Notes: generated by a model not told the origin, from the sequence alone. Positions 1 through 9,259 are shown, counted from the stretch's first letter. The stretch is 64,000 nt of DNA from Caulobacter sp. BK020 (GCF_004342605.1 NZ_SLZL01000022.1:1-64000); one strand, 5' to 3'. A program made the numbers and translations.

Positions 1-24
1 AGGGACCGGTGGCCACCGGTCCCT
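1..24. terminator. Perfect 24-nt palindrome at window edge
   Basis: A perfect palindrome with arms of AGGGACCGGTGG occupies the first 24 bases. It can form a 12-bp stem with almost no loop. It is terminator-like, but no U-run is visible on the available side. It could end a gene lying left of the window or serve fixK, which stops at 132 on the minus strand. What lies upstream is not visible. Confidence 0.45.
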
Positions 25-73
25 TCACAGCTCAAAGCCATCACGCCTTCGAGCCGCGATCCAGATACAAGGG

Positions 74-96
74 GTCCCGGGCACAAGGCCCGGGAC
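74..96. repeat. Half copy of repeat family B
   Basis: The hairpin GTCCCGGGC-ACAAG-GCCCGGGAC matches one arm of the family-B palindromic repeats at 15842-15969 and 37210-37320 (common core CCGGGCCTTGTGCCCGG). The second arm is not evident. It lies downstream of the fixK stop, where it may also help end transcription. Confidence 0.5.
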
Positions 97-131
97 GACG
101 GTTAAAAGCAAGGGATGGAGGCTCGAAGCCC

Positions 132-779
132 TCAGTCCACCATCGCCTCCAGCGCCGCGCGATCGCGCAGCAGCACCTTGCGGGTGGTCGGCAGGGCGAT
201 CAGGCCGTCGTGCTGGAACTGGGTGAAGGTGCGCGACACGGTCTCGATGGTCAGGCCCAGATAGTCGGCCATGTCCTGGCGGGTCATGGGCACGTCGAGC
301 AGGGCGTCCGCGCCGGTCCGCTCGGCCAGGTCCAGCAGAAGGGCCGCGACCCGCTCGCAGGCGCTGCGGCGGCCCAGCATCAGCACGTGGTCCTGGCAGC
401 GGCGCAGGTTGTCGGTGGTCAGCTCCAGCAGCCGGCGGGCCACGTCGGCATGGTCGTGGGCCAGGGCCTCCAGGGCCGAGCGCGGCAGGACCCGCACCTG
501 GGCCGCGCTCAGGGTCTGGGCGGCTACCCGGTGGGTCTCGCCGCCTTCCAGGCCGAACACGTCGCCGGCGAAGTGGAACGCCTCGATCTGGCGGCGTCCA
601 TCGCGCAGGATCCGGCAGGTCCGCAGGCTTCCGGAGGTCAGCTGATAGACCCGGTCGGCCCGCTGGCCCTCGTCGAAGATCGTCTCGCCCGGGCCGTAGC
701 TTTGGCGCAGGCCGTCCAGCACGATCGTCGCCGGCGGGCGTGTGACGAGGGGGGCGGCGGTCTGGATCACGGACAGCAT
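132..779 (-). CDS. fixK: Crp/Fnr-family transcription regulator, FixK type
   Basis: This 215-residue regulator has a cyclic-nucleotide-binding-like beta-roll at about residues 25-140 and a C-terminal winged helix at about 155-205. The recognition helix contains LTIETVSRTFTQF. The N-terminus lacks the cysteine cluster of FNR, so it is unlikely to bind an oxygen-sensing Fe-S cluster. FixK proteins take their oxygen signal indirectly, from FixLJ, and bind TTGAT-N4-ATCAA. The gene follows fixJ on the same strand after a 120-bp gap that could hold a FixJ-dependent promoter. A matching FixK/FNR box lies upstream of cydA/cydD in this window. FixK rather than FNR is inferred from the missing cysteines and from the neighbours. 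Confidence 0.85.
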   Translation of the reverse strand: MLSVIQTAAPLVTRPPATIVLDGLRQSYGPGETIFDEGQRADRVYQLTSGSLRTCRILRDGRRQIEAFHFAGDVFGLEGGETHRVAAQTLSAAQVRVLPRSALEALAHDHADVARRLLELTTDNLRRCQDHVLMLGRRSACERVAALLLDLAERTGADALLDVPMTRQDMADYLGLTIETVSRTFTQFQHDGLIALPTTRKVLLRDRAALEAMVD

Positions 780-899
780 GGCGGTTTCCCGATCTCTTTG
801 GCCCGCCCAATCTCCGTCGCGGGAGCCTGGCGGTACAGTCGGGGCCTATGCCTAAGGAGGACTACCTAGGCTGGCTTGAACACCGCGCTCGCCCCCTGT

Positions 900-1529
900 T
901 CACCCCCGCCGGATCGACAGGGTCATGCGCACCAGGGCGGCCAGGTTGTCGGCGTGCATCTTGGCCATCAGCTTGGCGCGATAGATCTCGACCGTGCGCG
1001 GACTGATGCCCAGCTCGCGGGCGATCACCTTGTTGGGCTGACCGTCGACGACGCCCTCCAGCACCTGGCGTTCGCGCTCGGACAGGGTCTCCAGCCGCTG
1101 GCGGACCAGGGTCGCCTCGTCCGAGGCGGAGACCGTCGCGCCGCTCTGAGCCTGGGGCGGCGGCCCGGCCTCCAGGGCCCGGTTGAGGGCGTCGAGGATC
1201 CGGCTTTCGCCGAACGGCTTTTCGATGAAGTCGGCCACCCCGGCCCGCATGGCCTCGACCGCCAGGGGGATGTCGCCATGGCCGGTGATCATGATGATCG
1301 GCACGCGGCAGCCGCGGGCGTTCAGCTCGCGCACCAGCTCAAGCCCGGTCATGTCGGGCATGCGCATGTCGGTGATCACGCAGCCGGCCCCATCCAGGGG
1401 CAGGGCGTCCAGCAGGGCCAGGGCGGAGGCGTGGCTGACCACCTCGAAGTCGGCGGCCTCCAGCAGGAAGGCCAGGGACTCGCGGGCGCTCTCGTCGTCG
1501 TCGACCACGTGGACCACGGCTTCACTCAT
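900..1529 (-). CDS. fixJ: Two-component response regulator FixJ
   Basis: This 209-residue protein has an N-terminal receiver domain (residues 1-125) and a LuxR/NarL-type helix-turn-helix (about 145-200). Receiver residues are intact: acidic DDD at 10-12, phospho-acceptor Asp54 in VITDMRMP, the ITGHGD switch and Lys in IEKPF. The HTH contains [12 protein letters not shown] and [14 protein letters not shown]. FixJ accepts phosphate from FixL under low oxygen and activates fixK. Its start overlaps the end of fixL by 8 bp, implying translational coupling. Confidence 0.92.
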   Translation of the reverse strand: MSEAVVHVVDDDESARESLAFLLEAADFEVVSHASALALLDALPLDGAGCVITDMRMPDMTGLELVRELNARGCRVPIIMITGHGDIPLAVEAMRAGVADFIEKPFGESRILDALNRALEAGPPPQAQSGATVSASDEATLVRQRLETLSERERQVLEGVVDGQPNKVIARELGISPRTVEIYRAKLMAKMHADNLAALVRMTLSIRRG

Positions 1530-3006
1530 CGATCACGTCCCTGGCCTGTTTATCGTCGTCGTCTTCTCTACGCGGCGGCAGGACGAAGTGGAACACCGTG
1601 CCGCCCTTGGGATTGGGGTCGGCCCAGATGCGCCCGCCATGCGCCTCGATGATCGACCGCGAGATTGACAGGCCCACCCCCATGCCCTCGGCCTTGGTGG
1701 TCATGAACGGCTGGAACAATCGCTCGCGGAAATCGTCGCTGATCCCCGAGCCGGTGTCGGTGACGCTGACCTGGACGGAGCCGTTGTCGAGCCGCCGGCT
1801 GGCGATCGTCAGTTCACGGCGGGGAGCGTCGGCCATGGCGTCGACGGCGTTGCGGATCAGGTTGACCAGCACCTGCTGGATCTGCACCCGGTCGGCATAG
1901 ACCGCGTCGGCGGCCGGGTCGAGCTGCAGGCGGGTTGCCACCAGGTGCTCGCGCGCGCCGATCAGGGCCAGGGCGGCGGCGTCCTCGACCACCTTGGACA
2001 GGCTCTCGGGCGCGCGCTCGCTGGCTCCGCGCCGGACGAACTCGCGCATGCGGTGGATCACGTCGCCGGCCCGCAGGGCCTGGGCCGAGGCCCTGTCGAT
2101 CGCGTCGCGGACCTTGGCCTGGTCCTCGGGCCGGCCGCGGTCGATCAGGCGGCGCGAGCCGGTCAGCAGGTTGGCGATCGCCGACAGCGGCTGGTTCAGC
2201 TCGTGGGCCAGGGTCGAGGCCATCTCGCCCATGGCCGTCAGGCGCGAGACGTGGACCAGCTCGGTCTGCAGGTCGCGCAGCCGGGCCTCGGTCTGCTGGC
2301 GTTCCGTCAGGTCACGGATGAAGCCGGTGTAGAACGGCTGCAGGCCCCGGGTTTCGCCGACCGCCAGCTCCATCGGAAAGGTGGTGCCGTCCTTGCGCTG
2401 GCCCACCACCACGCGGCCGACGCCGATGATCCGCTTCTCGCGGGTCTGGGCGTAGCGGGCCAGGAAACCGTCGTGGGCGCCGCGGTCGGGTTCGGGCATC
2501 AGCAGGCTGACATTGCGGCCGATCGCCTCGGCCGAGGTCCAGCCGAACAGACGCTCGGCCGCGGGGCTGAACGAGGTCATCACGCCGGCGGGATCGATGA
2601 CGATCACCGCGTCGGGGGCCGAATCGAGGATCGACTGCAGGTGATGGGTCATGGCCGCGGCGCGCGAGCGGGCGGCGTGGAACCAGCCGCCGCCGACCGA
2701 CATGCCCGAGCCGATCATCACGAACACCAGGCTGGACAGGGCGGTGGCCTGGTCGGGCCGTCCCTGCACCTTCAGCGCCCAGACCGCGCCGGCGGCCAGG
2801 ACGGTGGCGAACAGGCCCGGCGCCAGGCCGCCGACCGCGGCGCTGATCAGCACGGACGGCACGAACAGCAGGAAGGCCGAGGGCGCCGTGAAGCCGGGGG
2901 GAAGGGCCAGCTGGATCAGGCCGCAGGCCAGCACCGTGGCCATGGCCGCCAGATAGGCCCTGGGCCGCAGGTCGCTGTGCAGCGTCCCGGCCGAAACCGT
3001 GGTCAT
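1522..3006 (-). CDS. fixL: Oxygen-sensing histidine kinase FixL
   Basis: Starting at the Met that opens MTTVSAGTL, the protein has 494 residues. A hydrophobic N-terminus (about 20-110) is followed by a PAS domain, a HisKA domain ([20 protein letters not shown], phospho-His about 268) and a HATPase domain with DTGSG and [11 protein letters not shown]. The PAS domain carries the FixL haem motif with His about 178 in RGAHDGF, followed by RIIGVGR. These match rhizobial FixL closely. Bound oxygen inhibits the kinase, and low oxygen lets it phosphorylate FixJ. An in-frame start nine codons upstream (3033) is possible. Only 33 bp separate it from the cydC stop, so it may be cotranscribed with cydDC. 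Confidence 0.93.
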   Translation of the reverse strand: MTTVSAGTLHSDLRPRAYLAAMATVLACGLIQLALPPGFTAPSAFLLFVPSVLISAAVGGLAPGLFATVLAAGAVWALKVQGRPDQATALSSLVFVMIGSGMSVGGGWFHAARSRAAAMTHHLQSILDSAPDAVIVIDPAGVMTSFSPAAERLFGWTSAEAIGRNVSLLMPEPDRGAHDGFLARYAQTREKRIIGVGRVVVGQRKDGTTFPMELAVGETRGLQPFYTGFIRDLTERQQTEARLRDLQTELVHVSRLTAMGEMASTLAHELNQPLSAIANLLTGSRRLIDRGRPEDQAKVRDAIDRASAQALRAGDVIHRMREFVRRGASERAPESLSKVVEDAAALALIGAREHLVATRLQLDPAADAVYADRVQIQQVLVNLIRNAVDAMADAPRRELTIASRRLDNGSVQVSVTDTGSGISDDFRERLFQPFMTTKAEGMGVGLSISRSIIEAHGGRIWADPNPKGGTVFHFVLPPRREDDDDKQARDVIDE

Positions 3007-3039
3007 CACGTGATAGCGCTCTCCGCTGCGCAAGGTGGC

Positions 3040-4761
3040 CTACCCCATAGCGCGGGGCGGAGCGATTGGCAGTTCCCGATCGCACAGGGCGCGCGGGGCC
3101 GGGCGGTGGCTGACCAGCACCAGGCCCTGGCCGGTGCGCTTCAGGCGGGCGTCCAGGCGCGCGACGACCAGGGCCTCGGTCGCGGCGTCCAGGCCCTCGG
3201 TGGGCTCGTCCAGCAGCAGCCAGGGCGCGTCGCGAAGCAGGGCCCGGGCCAGGGACAGCCGCCGCCGCTCGCCGCCCGACAGCCGCTCGCCGTTCTCGCC
3301 GATCCAGGTGTCCAGGCCTTGCGGCAGGGCGCGGACCCGGGCTTCCAGCGCCGCGTCGGCCAGGGCGTCCCACAGGGGCTCGTCGGGGTGCGGTCCGGCC
3401 AAAGCGAGGTTGGCGCGCACCGTGCCGGCGATCATCGCCGCGTCCTGCGGCGCGTGGGCGACGGCGGCGCGGAGGGCGGCGGGGTCGAGGGTTTCGATCT
3501 CCCGCCCATCACACATCAACCGCTCATCCCGGCGAATGCCGGGACCCAGATGGAATGGCTTTGAGGTTGACGCCAAAGCGCGCTGAGCTCCTCCAATCAT
3601 CCACCCCGCTATGGGATCTGGGTCCCGGCATTCGCCGGGATGAGCGGAGTTTGAGGCGCGCAAACCCAGCAGCCGTTCAAGCACCGTGGTCTTGCCGCAA
3701 CCCGAAGGACCGGTCAGGACCAGCCGTGAACCCGGTTCTAGGGTGAGATCGCCGAACCCGAGGCTAGGGCGATCCGGCGACGCCTGAGCGTCCGCCGTGA
3801 CAGGCCCACGCCCCAGCACCGCATCCAGCCGCGCCGCCGCCGCATCGGCCCCGGCCTCCTGCTCGAACGCCTTGCCCACGCCCGCCAGGCCCTCCAGCGC
3901 CATGGCGGTCGCCAGGCCGGCCATGGCCGCCAGGGGCGTGGCGGCGTCGTGGGCGAAGGCCAGGACCAGGGCGACGGCCAGGCCGAGGATCGCGCCTTGC
4001 AGCACCGCCAGCCTCCCGCCGGCCGCCACGGCCTGGCGCTTCAGGTCGTCCAGCCGCGCGCCCTTGGCGGCGATCTCGGCGGCCGCGCGGTCCTGGACGC
4101 CATAGACCCGCAGCTCGGGCGCGGCGGCGGCGTAGGCGGCCAGGGCGTCCTTCAGGTCGCCGGCGGCCTGCTGGATCGCCGGACCCGCGCGGGCCATCAG
4201 GCGGCGGGCCAGGGCGCGGGTTCCGAGCACGGTCGCGGCCACGGCCAGGGCGACGACCACGGCCGACGCCCAGCCGGCGGGGGCCGCCATGGCCAGGCCG
4301 GCGGCGACGGCGGCTCCCGCGCCCCAGGGGGCGGAGAGGCGGATCAGACGGGTCTCGACCGCGTCGACGTCCTGCACCAGCCGCGCCGAGGCTTCGCCGC
4401 GCGACAGGGCCAGGGCCTGGGCGGGCGGGGCGGCGGCCAGGGATGCATAGAGCGTCGGGCGGATGGCGGCCAGGGCCTTGAGGGCGGCGGCGTGGCCCGA
4501 CAGGCGCTCCAGATAGCGAAAGGCGGTGCGCAGGATGGCCAGCAGGCGGATGCCGGCGCTGGGCAGCAGCACGTTGAAGGTCTGGGCGGCCGCCAGTCCC
4601 GCCAGGCCGGCGATCGCCGCGCCGGTCAGGAACCAGCCCGACAGGCCCAGCAACAGCACCGACCCGGCCCCGACGATCGCGGCCGAGAGCGCGGCCAGGC
4701 GCAGGCCGTCGGCATGGCGCTTGCGCTGCTGGCGGATCAGGGCGGCGAGGGGGCCGCTCAC
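3040..4761 (-). CDS. cydC: Thiol reductant ABC exporter subunit CydC, with in-frame repeat insertion
   Basis: This 573-residue fused membrane-ATPase ABC half-transporter pairs with CydD to export glutathione/cysteine, which is needed to assemble cytochrome bd. The membrane domain covers about residues 20-300. The ATPase has Walker A GPSGCGKTT (351-359), signature LSGGERRR and Walker B WLLLDEP. Residues about 372-414, just after Walker A, are alien. They are encoded by a complete 128-bp palindromic repeat (3520-3647) that keeps the frame. CydC normally runs from Walker A straight into the beta-strand resumed here by CDGREIETLDP. The start overlaps the cydD stop as ATGA. Later ATPase motifs are intact, so the protein may work, but this is untested. 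Confidence 0.9.
   Translation of the reverse strand: MSGPLAALIRQQRKRHADGLRLAALSAAIVGAGSVLLLGLSGWFLTGAAIAGLAGLAAAQTFNVLLPSAGIRLLAILRTAFRYLERLSGHAAALKALAAIRPTLYASLAAAPPAQALALSRGEASARLVQDVDAVETRLIRLSAPWGAGAAVAAGLAMAAPAGWASAVVVALAVAATVLGTRALARRLMARAGPAIQQAAGDLKDALAAYAAAAPELRVYGVQDRAAAEIAAKGARLDDLKRQAVAAGGRLAVLQGAILGLAVALVLAFAHDAATPLAAMAGLATAMALEGLAGVGKAFEQEAGADAAAARLDAVLGRGPVTADAQASPDRPSLGFGDLTLEPGSRLVLTGPSGCGKTTVLERLLGLRASNSAHPGECRDPDPIAGWMIGGAQRALASTSKPFHLGPGIRRDERLMCDGREIETLDPAALRAAVAHAPQDAAMIAGTVRANLALAGPHPDEPLWDALADAALEARVRALPQGLDTWIGENGERLSGGERRRLSLARALLRDAPWLLLDEPTEGLDAATEALVVARLDARLKRTGQGLVLVSHRPAPRALCDRELPIAPPRAMG
3520..3647. repeat. Family-A palindromic repeat inside cydC
   Basis: Two perfectly complementary arms of 32 nt (3520-3551 and 3616-3647) flank a 64-nt centre, giving a 128-bp element. 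The arm core is CTCATCCCGGCGAATGCCGG, followed by GACCCAGAT. The same family occurs between genes at 10693-10812, 24122-24214 and, split, at 15784-16069. Here it sits inside the cydC ATPase domain and is translated without a stop. Confidence 0.9.
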
Positions 4762-6401
4762 AGCCGCACCACCCGGTCGGCCAGGGCGGCGACGGCCTCG
4801 GAGTGGGTGGCGATCAGGGTCGTGCGGCCGCGCGCCGCCTGACGCAGGATCGGCAGCAGGGCCAGCTCCGAGGCCGCGTCGAGGTCAGCGGTCGGCTCAT
4901 CCAGCAGCAGGATTGGGGCCGGCTTGAGCATCGCCCGGGCCAGGCCCAGCCGCCGCCGCTCGCCGCCCGACAGGCCGGCGCCGCGTTCATCGAGCTCAGC
5001 GCCAAGACCTCCGCGCCCCTGCAGCACGGCATCCAGGCCGACGGCCCGCGCGGCCTGCTCCAGCGCCTCCCGCGTCGCGCCGGGATGGGCCAGGGCCAGG
5101 TTGTCGGCCAACGTCCCGGGCAAGATCACCGGCGACTGTCCGGCCCAGGCGGTCGAGGCGGCGATGGATTGCAGGTGCGACAGGCGCTGGTCGCCGACCA
5201 TCACCTCGCCGCCGCTCAGCGGCGCCAGGCCCAGCAGCAGGTTCAGCAGGGTGGTCTTGCCGCTGCCGCTGGGACCGAGCAGGGCGACGGTCTCGCCCGG
5301 GGCGACAGCGAGGTCGAAGCTCTCGAACACCGAAGGCTCGCCGGCCTCATAGGTCACGGTCACGGTCTGGAAGCAGATAGCCGGCGGAGCGTCGAAGACT
5401 GCGACCGGCGGGGCGGGCGCGGGGGCGGGCAGGGCGGCCAGGGTCAGGGCGGCGGCCTCGGCGGCCTGGCGGTCGTGATAGGCGGCGGCCAGCCGGCGCA
5501 GCGGGGCGTAGACCTCCGGGGCCAGGGCCAGGGCGAAGAAGGCGCGCTTCAGGTCCAGCTGTTCGGGGACCGGAAAGGGCAGCAGCCGTAGCAGGTTGAA
5601 ACCGCAATAGACCGCCACCAGGGCCACAGACAGGGCGGCGAAGAACTCCAGCGCGCCCGACGACAGGAAGGCGACCCTCAGCACACGGATTGTCCGCTTG
5701 GCCAGGTCGTCGGCGGCGACGGAAAGGTCGCGGGTCACGGTCGCTTCGGCCTGGAAGGCCAGCACCAGGGGCAGGGCGCGGACCCGATCGAGGAACAGGC
5801 TGGACAGCCGCTCCAGCGCCAGGAACTGCCGCCGCGACTCCTCGGCCGCGGCCCCGCCGGCCAGGGCCATGACCAGGCCGAACGGGACCAGGGTCGCCAG
5901 CAGGATCGCGGCCGCGACGGGGGTGGCGACGGCGATGGCGGCGATGACCAGCAGCGGCGCGACGGCGGCGGCCAGGCGGGCGGGCGCGAAGCGGGCGACG
6001 TGGCCGTCCAGGGCCTCGACCCCCTCGACGACGGCCGACAGCGCCTGTCCGCCCGTGGGCCGGCCGCCGGCGCCGCCCAGCACCGAGGCGATCGCCTCGC
6101 GCCGGGCCCGGTCCTTGGCCGCCGCGGCCGCCCGGGCCCCGGCATCGGCCGCGCGCCGGCCCAGCAGGCCGCGCGAAGCCGCCGCCAGGGCGAGCAGGAC
6201 CAGCCAGGGCGCGGCGGCGGCTAGGCCGCGCGGCAGGGCGTCGACGGCCAGGGCCAGGCCCGCGGCGAACGCGACGGCGGCCGGCGCGTCGGCCAGCAGC
6301 CAGAGGGCGGCGGCCGTCGACGCCCGGTCGCCGGACCGGGTCAACGCCTTCAGCCAGGGTCGCGCGACGGCGTCGAGCTGGGCGGTGAAACTCGCGGACA
6401 T
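4758..6401 (-). CDS. cydD: Thiol reductant ABC exporter subunit CydD
   Basis: This 547-residue ABC half-transporter has a hydrophobic membrane domain over about the first 330 residues. The ATPase domain carries Walker A GPSGSGKTTLLNLLLG, signature LSGGERRRLGLARAML and Walker B ILLLDEPTADLDAAS. With CydC it forms the inner-membrane thiol exporter required for cytochrome bd maturation. It is the first gene of cydD-cydC-(fixL-fixJ). It is divergent from cydA, and a FixK/FNR box lies 35 bp before its start, so both bd structural and assembly genes are probably induced together at low oxygen. Confidence 0.92.
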   Translation of the reverse strand: MSASFTAQLDAVARPWLKALTRSGDRASTAAALWLLADAPAAVAFAAGLALAVDALPRGLAAAAPWLVLLALAAASRGLLGRRAADAGARAAAAAKDRARREAIASVLGGAGGRPTGGQALSAVVEGVEALDGHVARFAPARLAAAVAPLLVIAAIAVATPVAAAILLATLVPFGLVMALAGGAAAEESRRQFLALERLSSLFLDRVRALPLVLAFQAEATVTRDLSVAADDLAKRTIRVLRVAFLSSGALEFFAALSVALVAVYCGFNLLRLLPFPVPEQLDLKRAFFALALAPEVYAPLRRLAAAYHDRQAAEAAALTLAALPAPAPAPPVAVFDAPPAICFQTVTVTYEAGEPSVFESFDLAVAPGETVALLGPSGSGKTTLLNLLLGLAPLSGGEVMVGDQRLSHLQSIAASTAWAGQSPVILPGTLADNLALAHPGATREALEQAARAVGLDAVLQGRGGLGAELDERGAGLSGGERRRLGLARAMLKPAPILLLDEPTADLDAASELALLPILRQAARGRTTLIATHSEAVAALADRVVRL

Positions 6402-6435
6402 GGACCGTCGTTAGGGGGCGGGGACGGGCGCGTCC

Positions 6436-6449
6436 TTGATCCGGATCAA
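6436..6449. promoter_or_regulatory. FNR/FixK box shared by cydD and cydA
   Basis: TTGATCCGGATCAA is a perfect 14-nt palindrome and an exact match to the FNR/FixK consensus TTGAT-N4-ATCAA. It lies 34 nt from the cydD start and 75 nt from the cydA start in the divergent intergenic region. It is the only such perfect site noticed in the window. FixK, encoded 5.7 kb away, is the obvious candidate ligand. Confidence 0.88.
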
Positions 6450-6524
6450 AGCGCCCTAGCCACGAGGCGTCTAGGGGTGGAAAGTCCTGGCGCGATCGAT
6501 CGCCAACGACCTCCGGAGCGCTGC

Positions 6525-8090
6525 ATGGACCCCGCCGTCGTCGACCTTTCCCGCCTGCAGTTCGCCCTGACGGCGCTGTACCATTTCCTGTTCGTGCCGC
6601 TGACCCTGGGCCTCTCCTTCATGCTGGTGATCATGGAGAGCGTCTATGTGATGACCAAGCGGCCGATCTGGCGCACCACGACGCGGTTCTGGGGCACGCT
6701 GTTCGGTATCAACTTCGTGCTCGGCGTCGCCACCGGCCTGACCATGGAATTCCAGTTCGGCATGAACTGGTCCTACTACTCGCACTATGTCGGCGACATC
6801 TTCGGCGCGCCGCTGGCCATCGAGGGACTGATGGCCTTCTTCCTGGAGGCCACGTTCGTGGGCCTGATGTTCTTCGGCTGGGACAGGCTGAAGCCGGTGC
6901 AGCACCTGCTGGTCACCTTCCTGGTCGCCCTGGGCACCAACCTGTCGGCCCTGTGGATCCTGGTCGCCAACGGCTGGATGCAGAACCCGGTCGGCGCGGC
7001 CTTCAATCCCGACACCCTGCGCATGGAGGTGACCGACTTCCGGGCGGTGCTGTTCAACCCGGTGGCCCAGGCCAAGTTCGTGCACACGGTCAGCGCCGGC
7101 TACACCATCGCCGCGGTCTTCGTGCTGGGGGTCAGCGCCTTCTATCTGCTGAAGGGTCGCTACGTCAGCGTCGCCAAGCGCTCGCTGACCGTGGCCGCCG
7201 CCTTCGGCCTGGCCTCGTCCCTGTCGGTGGTCGTGCTGGGCGACGAGAGCGGCTACGCCCTGACCGACAACCAGAAAATGAAGCTCGCGGCTCTCGAGGC
7301 CATGTGGGAGACGGAGCCCGCGCCCGCCGGCCTGACCGCCTTCGGCATTCCCAGCCTGGCCGACCGCAAGACCCACGCCGAGATCAAGATCCCCTACGTC
7401 CTGGGCCTGATCGCCACCCGCAGCCTGGACCGGCCGGTCGCGGGCATCTTCGAGCTGGTGGCCCAGGCGCAGACCCGGATCGAGAGCGGCGTCGTCGCCT
7501 ACGACGCGCTGGAAAAACTGAAGGCCAATCCCCAGGACCTCGCGGCGCGCGGCGTCTTCGAGACCCACCGCCGCGACCTGGGCTACGCCCTGCTGCTCAA
7601 GCGCCACGTCGCCGACCCGCGCCAGGCCGACCTGGCGCTGATCCAGAAGACCGCCTGGGACACCGTGCCCAACGTGCCGGTGATGTTCTGGTCGTTCCGC
7701 ATCATGGCCGGCGTCGGCTTCCTGATGATCGCCCTGTTCGCCACCGCCTTCGTGCTGGTCACCCTGCGGCGGCATGACACCCGCTGGTTCCTGATGCTGG
7801 CCGTGGCGGCCATCCCGCTGCCGTGGATCTCGACCGAACTGGGCTGGGTGCTGGCCGAGGTCGGGCGCCAGCCCTGGGCGGTGGAGGGCGTGCTGCCCAC
7901 CTTCCTGGCCCCCTCGTCGCTGAGCGTGCCCCAGATCCTGACCAGCATCGTGGTCTTCACCCTGCTCTACGGCGCCCTGGCGGTGGTCGAGGTCGGACTG
8001 ATCCTGCGGACCATCAAGAAGGGCCCCTTCGCCGAGCAGGAAGCCTTCCCCGCCGGACAGGCGGCCCCCGCCGGCGAAGCCGTGGCCTAA
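6525..8090 (+). CDS. cydA: Cytochrome bd ubiquinol oxidase subunit I
   Basis: This 521-residue polytopic membrane protein begins MDPAVVDLSRLQFALTALYH. His20 corresponds to the haem b595 ligand, and KFVHTVSAGYT holds the second conserved His. The quinol-binding Q-loop region contains GDESGYALTDNQ. The start chosen at 6525 has a GGAG at 6515-6518 and matches the usual CydA N-terminus. An upstream GTG (6477) would add 16 atypical residues. The complex reduces oxygen to water with quinol at high affinity. It heads cydA-cydB-cydX, 13 bp before cydB, downstream of the FixK/FNR box. Confidence 0.96.
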   Translation: MDPAVVDLSRLQFALTALYHFLFVPLTLGLSFMLVIMESVYVMTKRPIWRTTTRFWGTLFGINFVLGVATGLTMEFQFGMNWSYYSHYVGDIFGAPLAIEGLMAFFLEATFVGLMFFGWDRLKPVQHLLVTFLVALGTNLSALWILVANGWMQNPVGAAFNPDTLRMEVTDFRAVLFNPVAQAKFVHTVSAGYTIAAVFVLGVSAFYLLKGRYVSVAKRSLTVAAAFGLASSLSVVVLGDESGYALTDNQKMKLAALEAMWETEPAPAGLTAFGIPSLADRKTHAEIKIPYVLGLIATRSLDRPVAGIFELVAQAQTRIESGVVAYDALEKLKANPQDLAARGVFETHRRDLGYALLLKRHVADPRQADLALIQKTAWDTVPNVPVMFWSFRIMAGVGFLMIALFATAFVLVTLRRHDTRWFLMLAVAAIPLPWISTELGWVLAEVGRQPWAVEGVLPTFLAPSSLSVPQILTSIVVFTLLYGALAVVEVGLILRTIKKGPFAEQEAFPAGQAAPAGEAVA

Positions 8091-8103
8091 GGAGATCGGA
8101 TCC

Positions 8104-9246
8104 ATGGAACTCCCCCTCGACTATCCGACCTTGCGCCTGATCTGGTGGGGCCTGCTGGGCGTGCTGCTGATCGGTTTCGCCGTGACCGACGGCTACGACA
8201 TGGGCGTGGGCGCCCTCCTGCCCTTCGTCGCCCGCACCGACGAGGAGCGCCGGATGGTGATCAACACCGTCGGCGCCACCTGGGAAGGCAACCAGGTGTG
8301 GTTCATCACCGGCGGGGCCTCGATCTTCGCGGCCTGGCCGCTGGTCTATGGCGTCAGCTTCTCGGGCTTCTACCTGGCCATCTTCGCGGTGCTGGTGGCG
8401 ATGATCCTGCGGCCGGTCGGCTTCAAGTACCGGTCCAAGCGGCCCGATCCGCGCTGGCGGACGTTCTGGGACTGGGCGCTGTTCACCGGGAGCTTCGTGC
8501 CGGTGCTGGTGTTCGGCGTGGCCGTGGGCAACGTGCTGCAGGGCGCGCCGTTCAAGCTGGATGGCGACTTGCGGGCGACCTATCACGGGGCCTTCTTCGG
8601 CCTGTTCACCCCGTTCACCCTGGTCTGCGGCCTGTTGTCGGTGGCCATGCTGGTGCTGCACGGCGCGGCCTGGCTGGGGATCAAGGCCGAGGAGGGCGTG
8701 GTCGGGGACCGGGCCCGCCGGTTCGGCGCGGGGGCCGGGATCGCCACCCTGGCGCTGTTCCTGGTCGGCGGCCTGCTAGCCACGCGCCTGGGCTTCCGGA
8801 TCGAAGGCGCCTTCGATCCCGCCGCGCCGTCTAACCCGCTGCGGACAGCGACCGTCGCCGCGCCCGGGGCCTGGTTCGACAACTTCGGCCGCCATCCCTG
8901 GATGCTGGTCGCCCCGCTCATGGGCTTCGGCGGCGCGATCCTGGCGCTGGCGGGCCTGTGGCGACGCTCGGCGGTCCTGGCGTTCGGCGGCTCGTCGGCC
9001 TCGGCGGCGGGGATCGTGGCCACGGTCGGCCTGTCGATGTTCCCGTTCATCCTGCCCAGCACCATCGATCCGCGCTCGAGCCTGACGGTGTGGAACGCTT
9101 CGTCCAGCCACCTGACCCTGTTCATCATGCTGATCGTCGTGGCGGTGCTGATGCCGGTCGTGCTGCTCTACACCGCCTGGGTGTTCAAGGTGCTGTGGGG
9201 GCGGACCAGCACGGCGGCGCTCAAGACCGACCCGGCCCTGTACTGA
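8104..9246 (+). CDS. cydB: Cytochrome bd ubiquinol oxidase subunit II
   Basis: This 380-residue membrane protein is close to the E. coli CydB length (379). The N-terminus contains GFAVTDGYDMGVGALLPF, followed by the conserved ATWEGNQVWFITGG. The C-terminal part has FPFILPSTIDPRSSLTVWNASSS, the family hallmark that precedes the last membrane helices. It forms the inner-membrane heterodimer with CydA. It lies between cydA (13-bp gap) and cydX (13-bp gap) in one operon. Confidence 0.96.
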   Translation: MELPLDYPTLRLIWWGLLGVLLIGFAVTDGYDMGVGALLPFVARTDEERRMVINTVGATWEGNQVWFITGGASIFAAWPLVYGVSFSGFYLAIFAVLVAMILRPVGFKYRSKRPDPRWRTFWDWALFTGSFVPVLVFGVAVGNVLQGAPFKLDGDLRATYHGAFFGLFTPFTLVCGLLSVAMLVLHGAAWLGIKAEEGVVGDRARRFGAGAGIATLALFLVGGLLATRLGFRIEGAFDPAAPSNPLRTATVAAPGAWFDNFGRHPWMLVAPLMGFGGAILALAGLWRRSAVLAFGGSSASAAGIVATVGLSMFPFILPSTIDPRSSLTVWNASSSHLTLFIMLIVVAVLMPVVLLYTAWVFKVLWGRTSTAALKTDPALY

Positions 9247-9259
9247 GGAGTTTCGAGCC

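Noticed and set aside
132-779. Calling the Crp/Fnr regulator FNR
   Set aside because: The N-terminus has no cysteine cluster for an Fe-S centre, and the fixLJ neighbours fit FixK.
780-899. Possible FixJ-binding sites before fixK (CCTAGGTAG and CCTTAGGCATAGG on the minus strand)
   Set aside because: They only partly match what I recall of FixJ sites, and the motif is loosely defined. Not strong enough to list as a feature.
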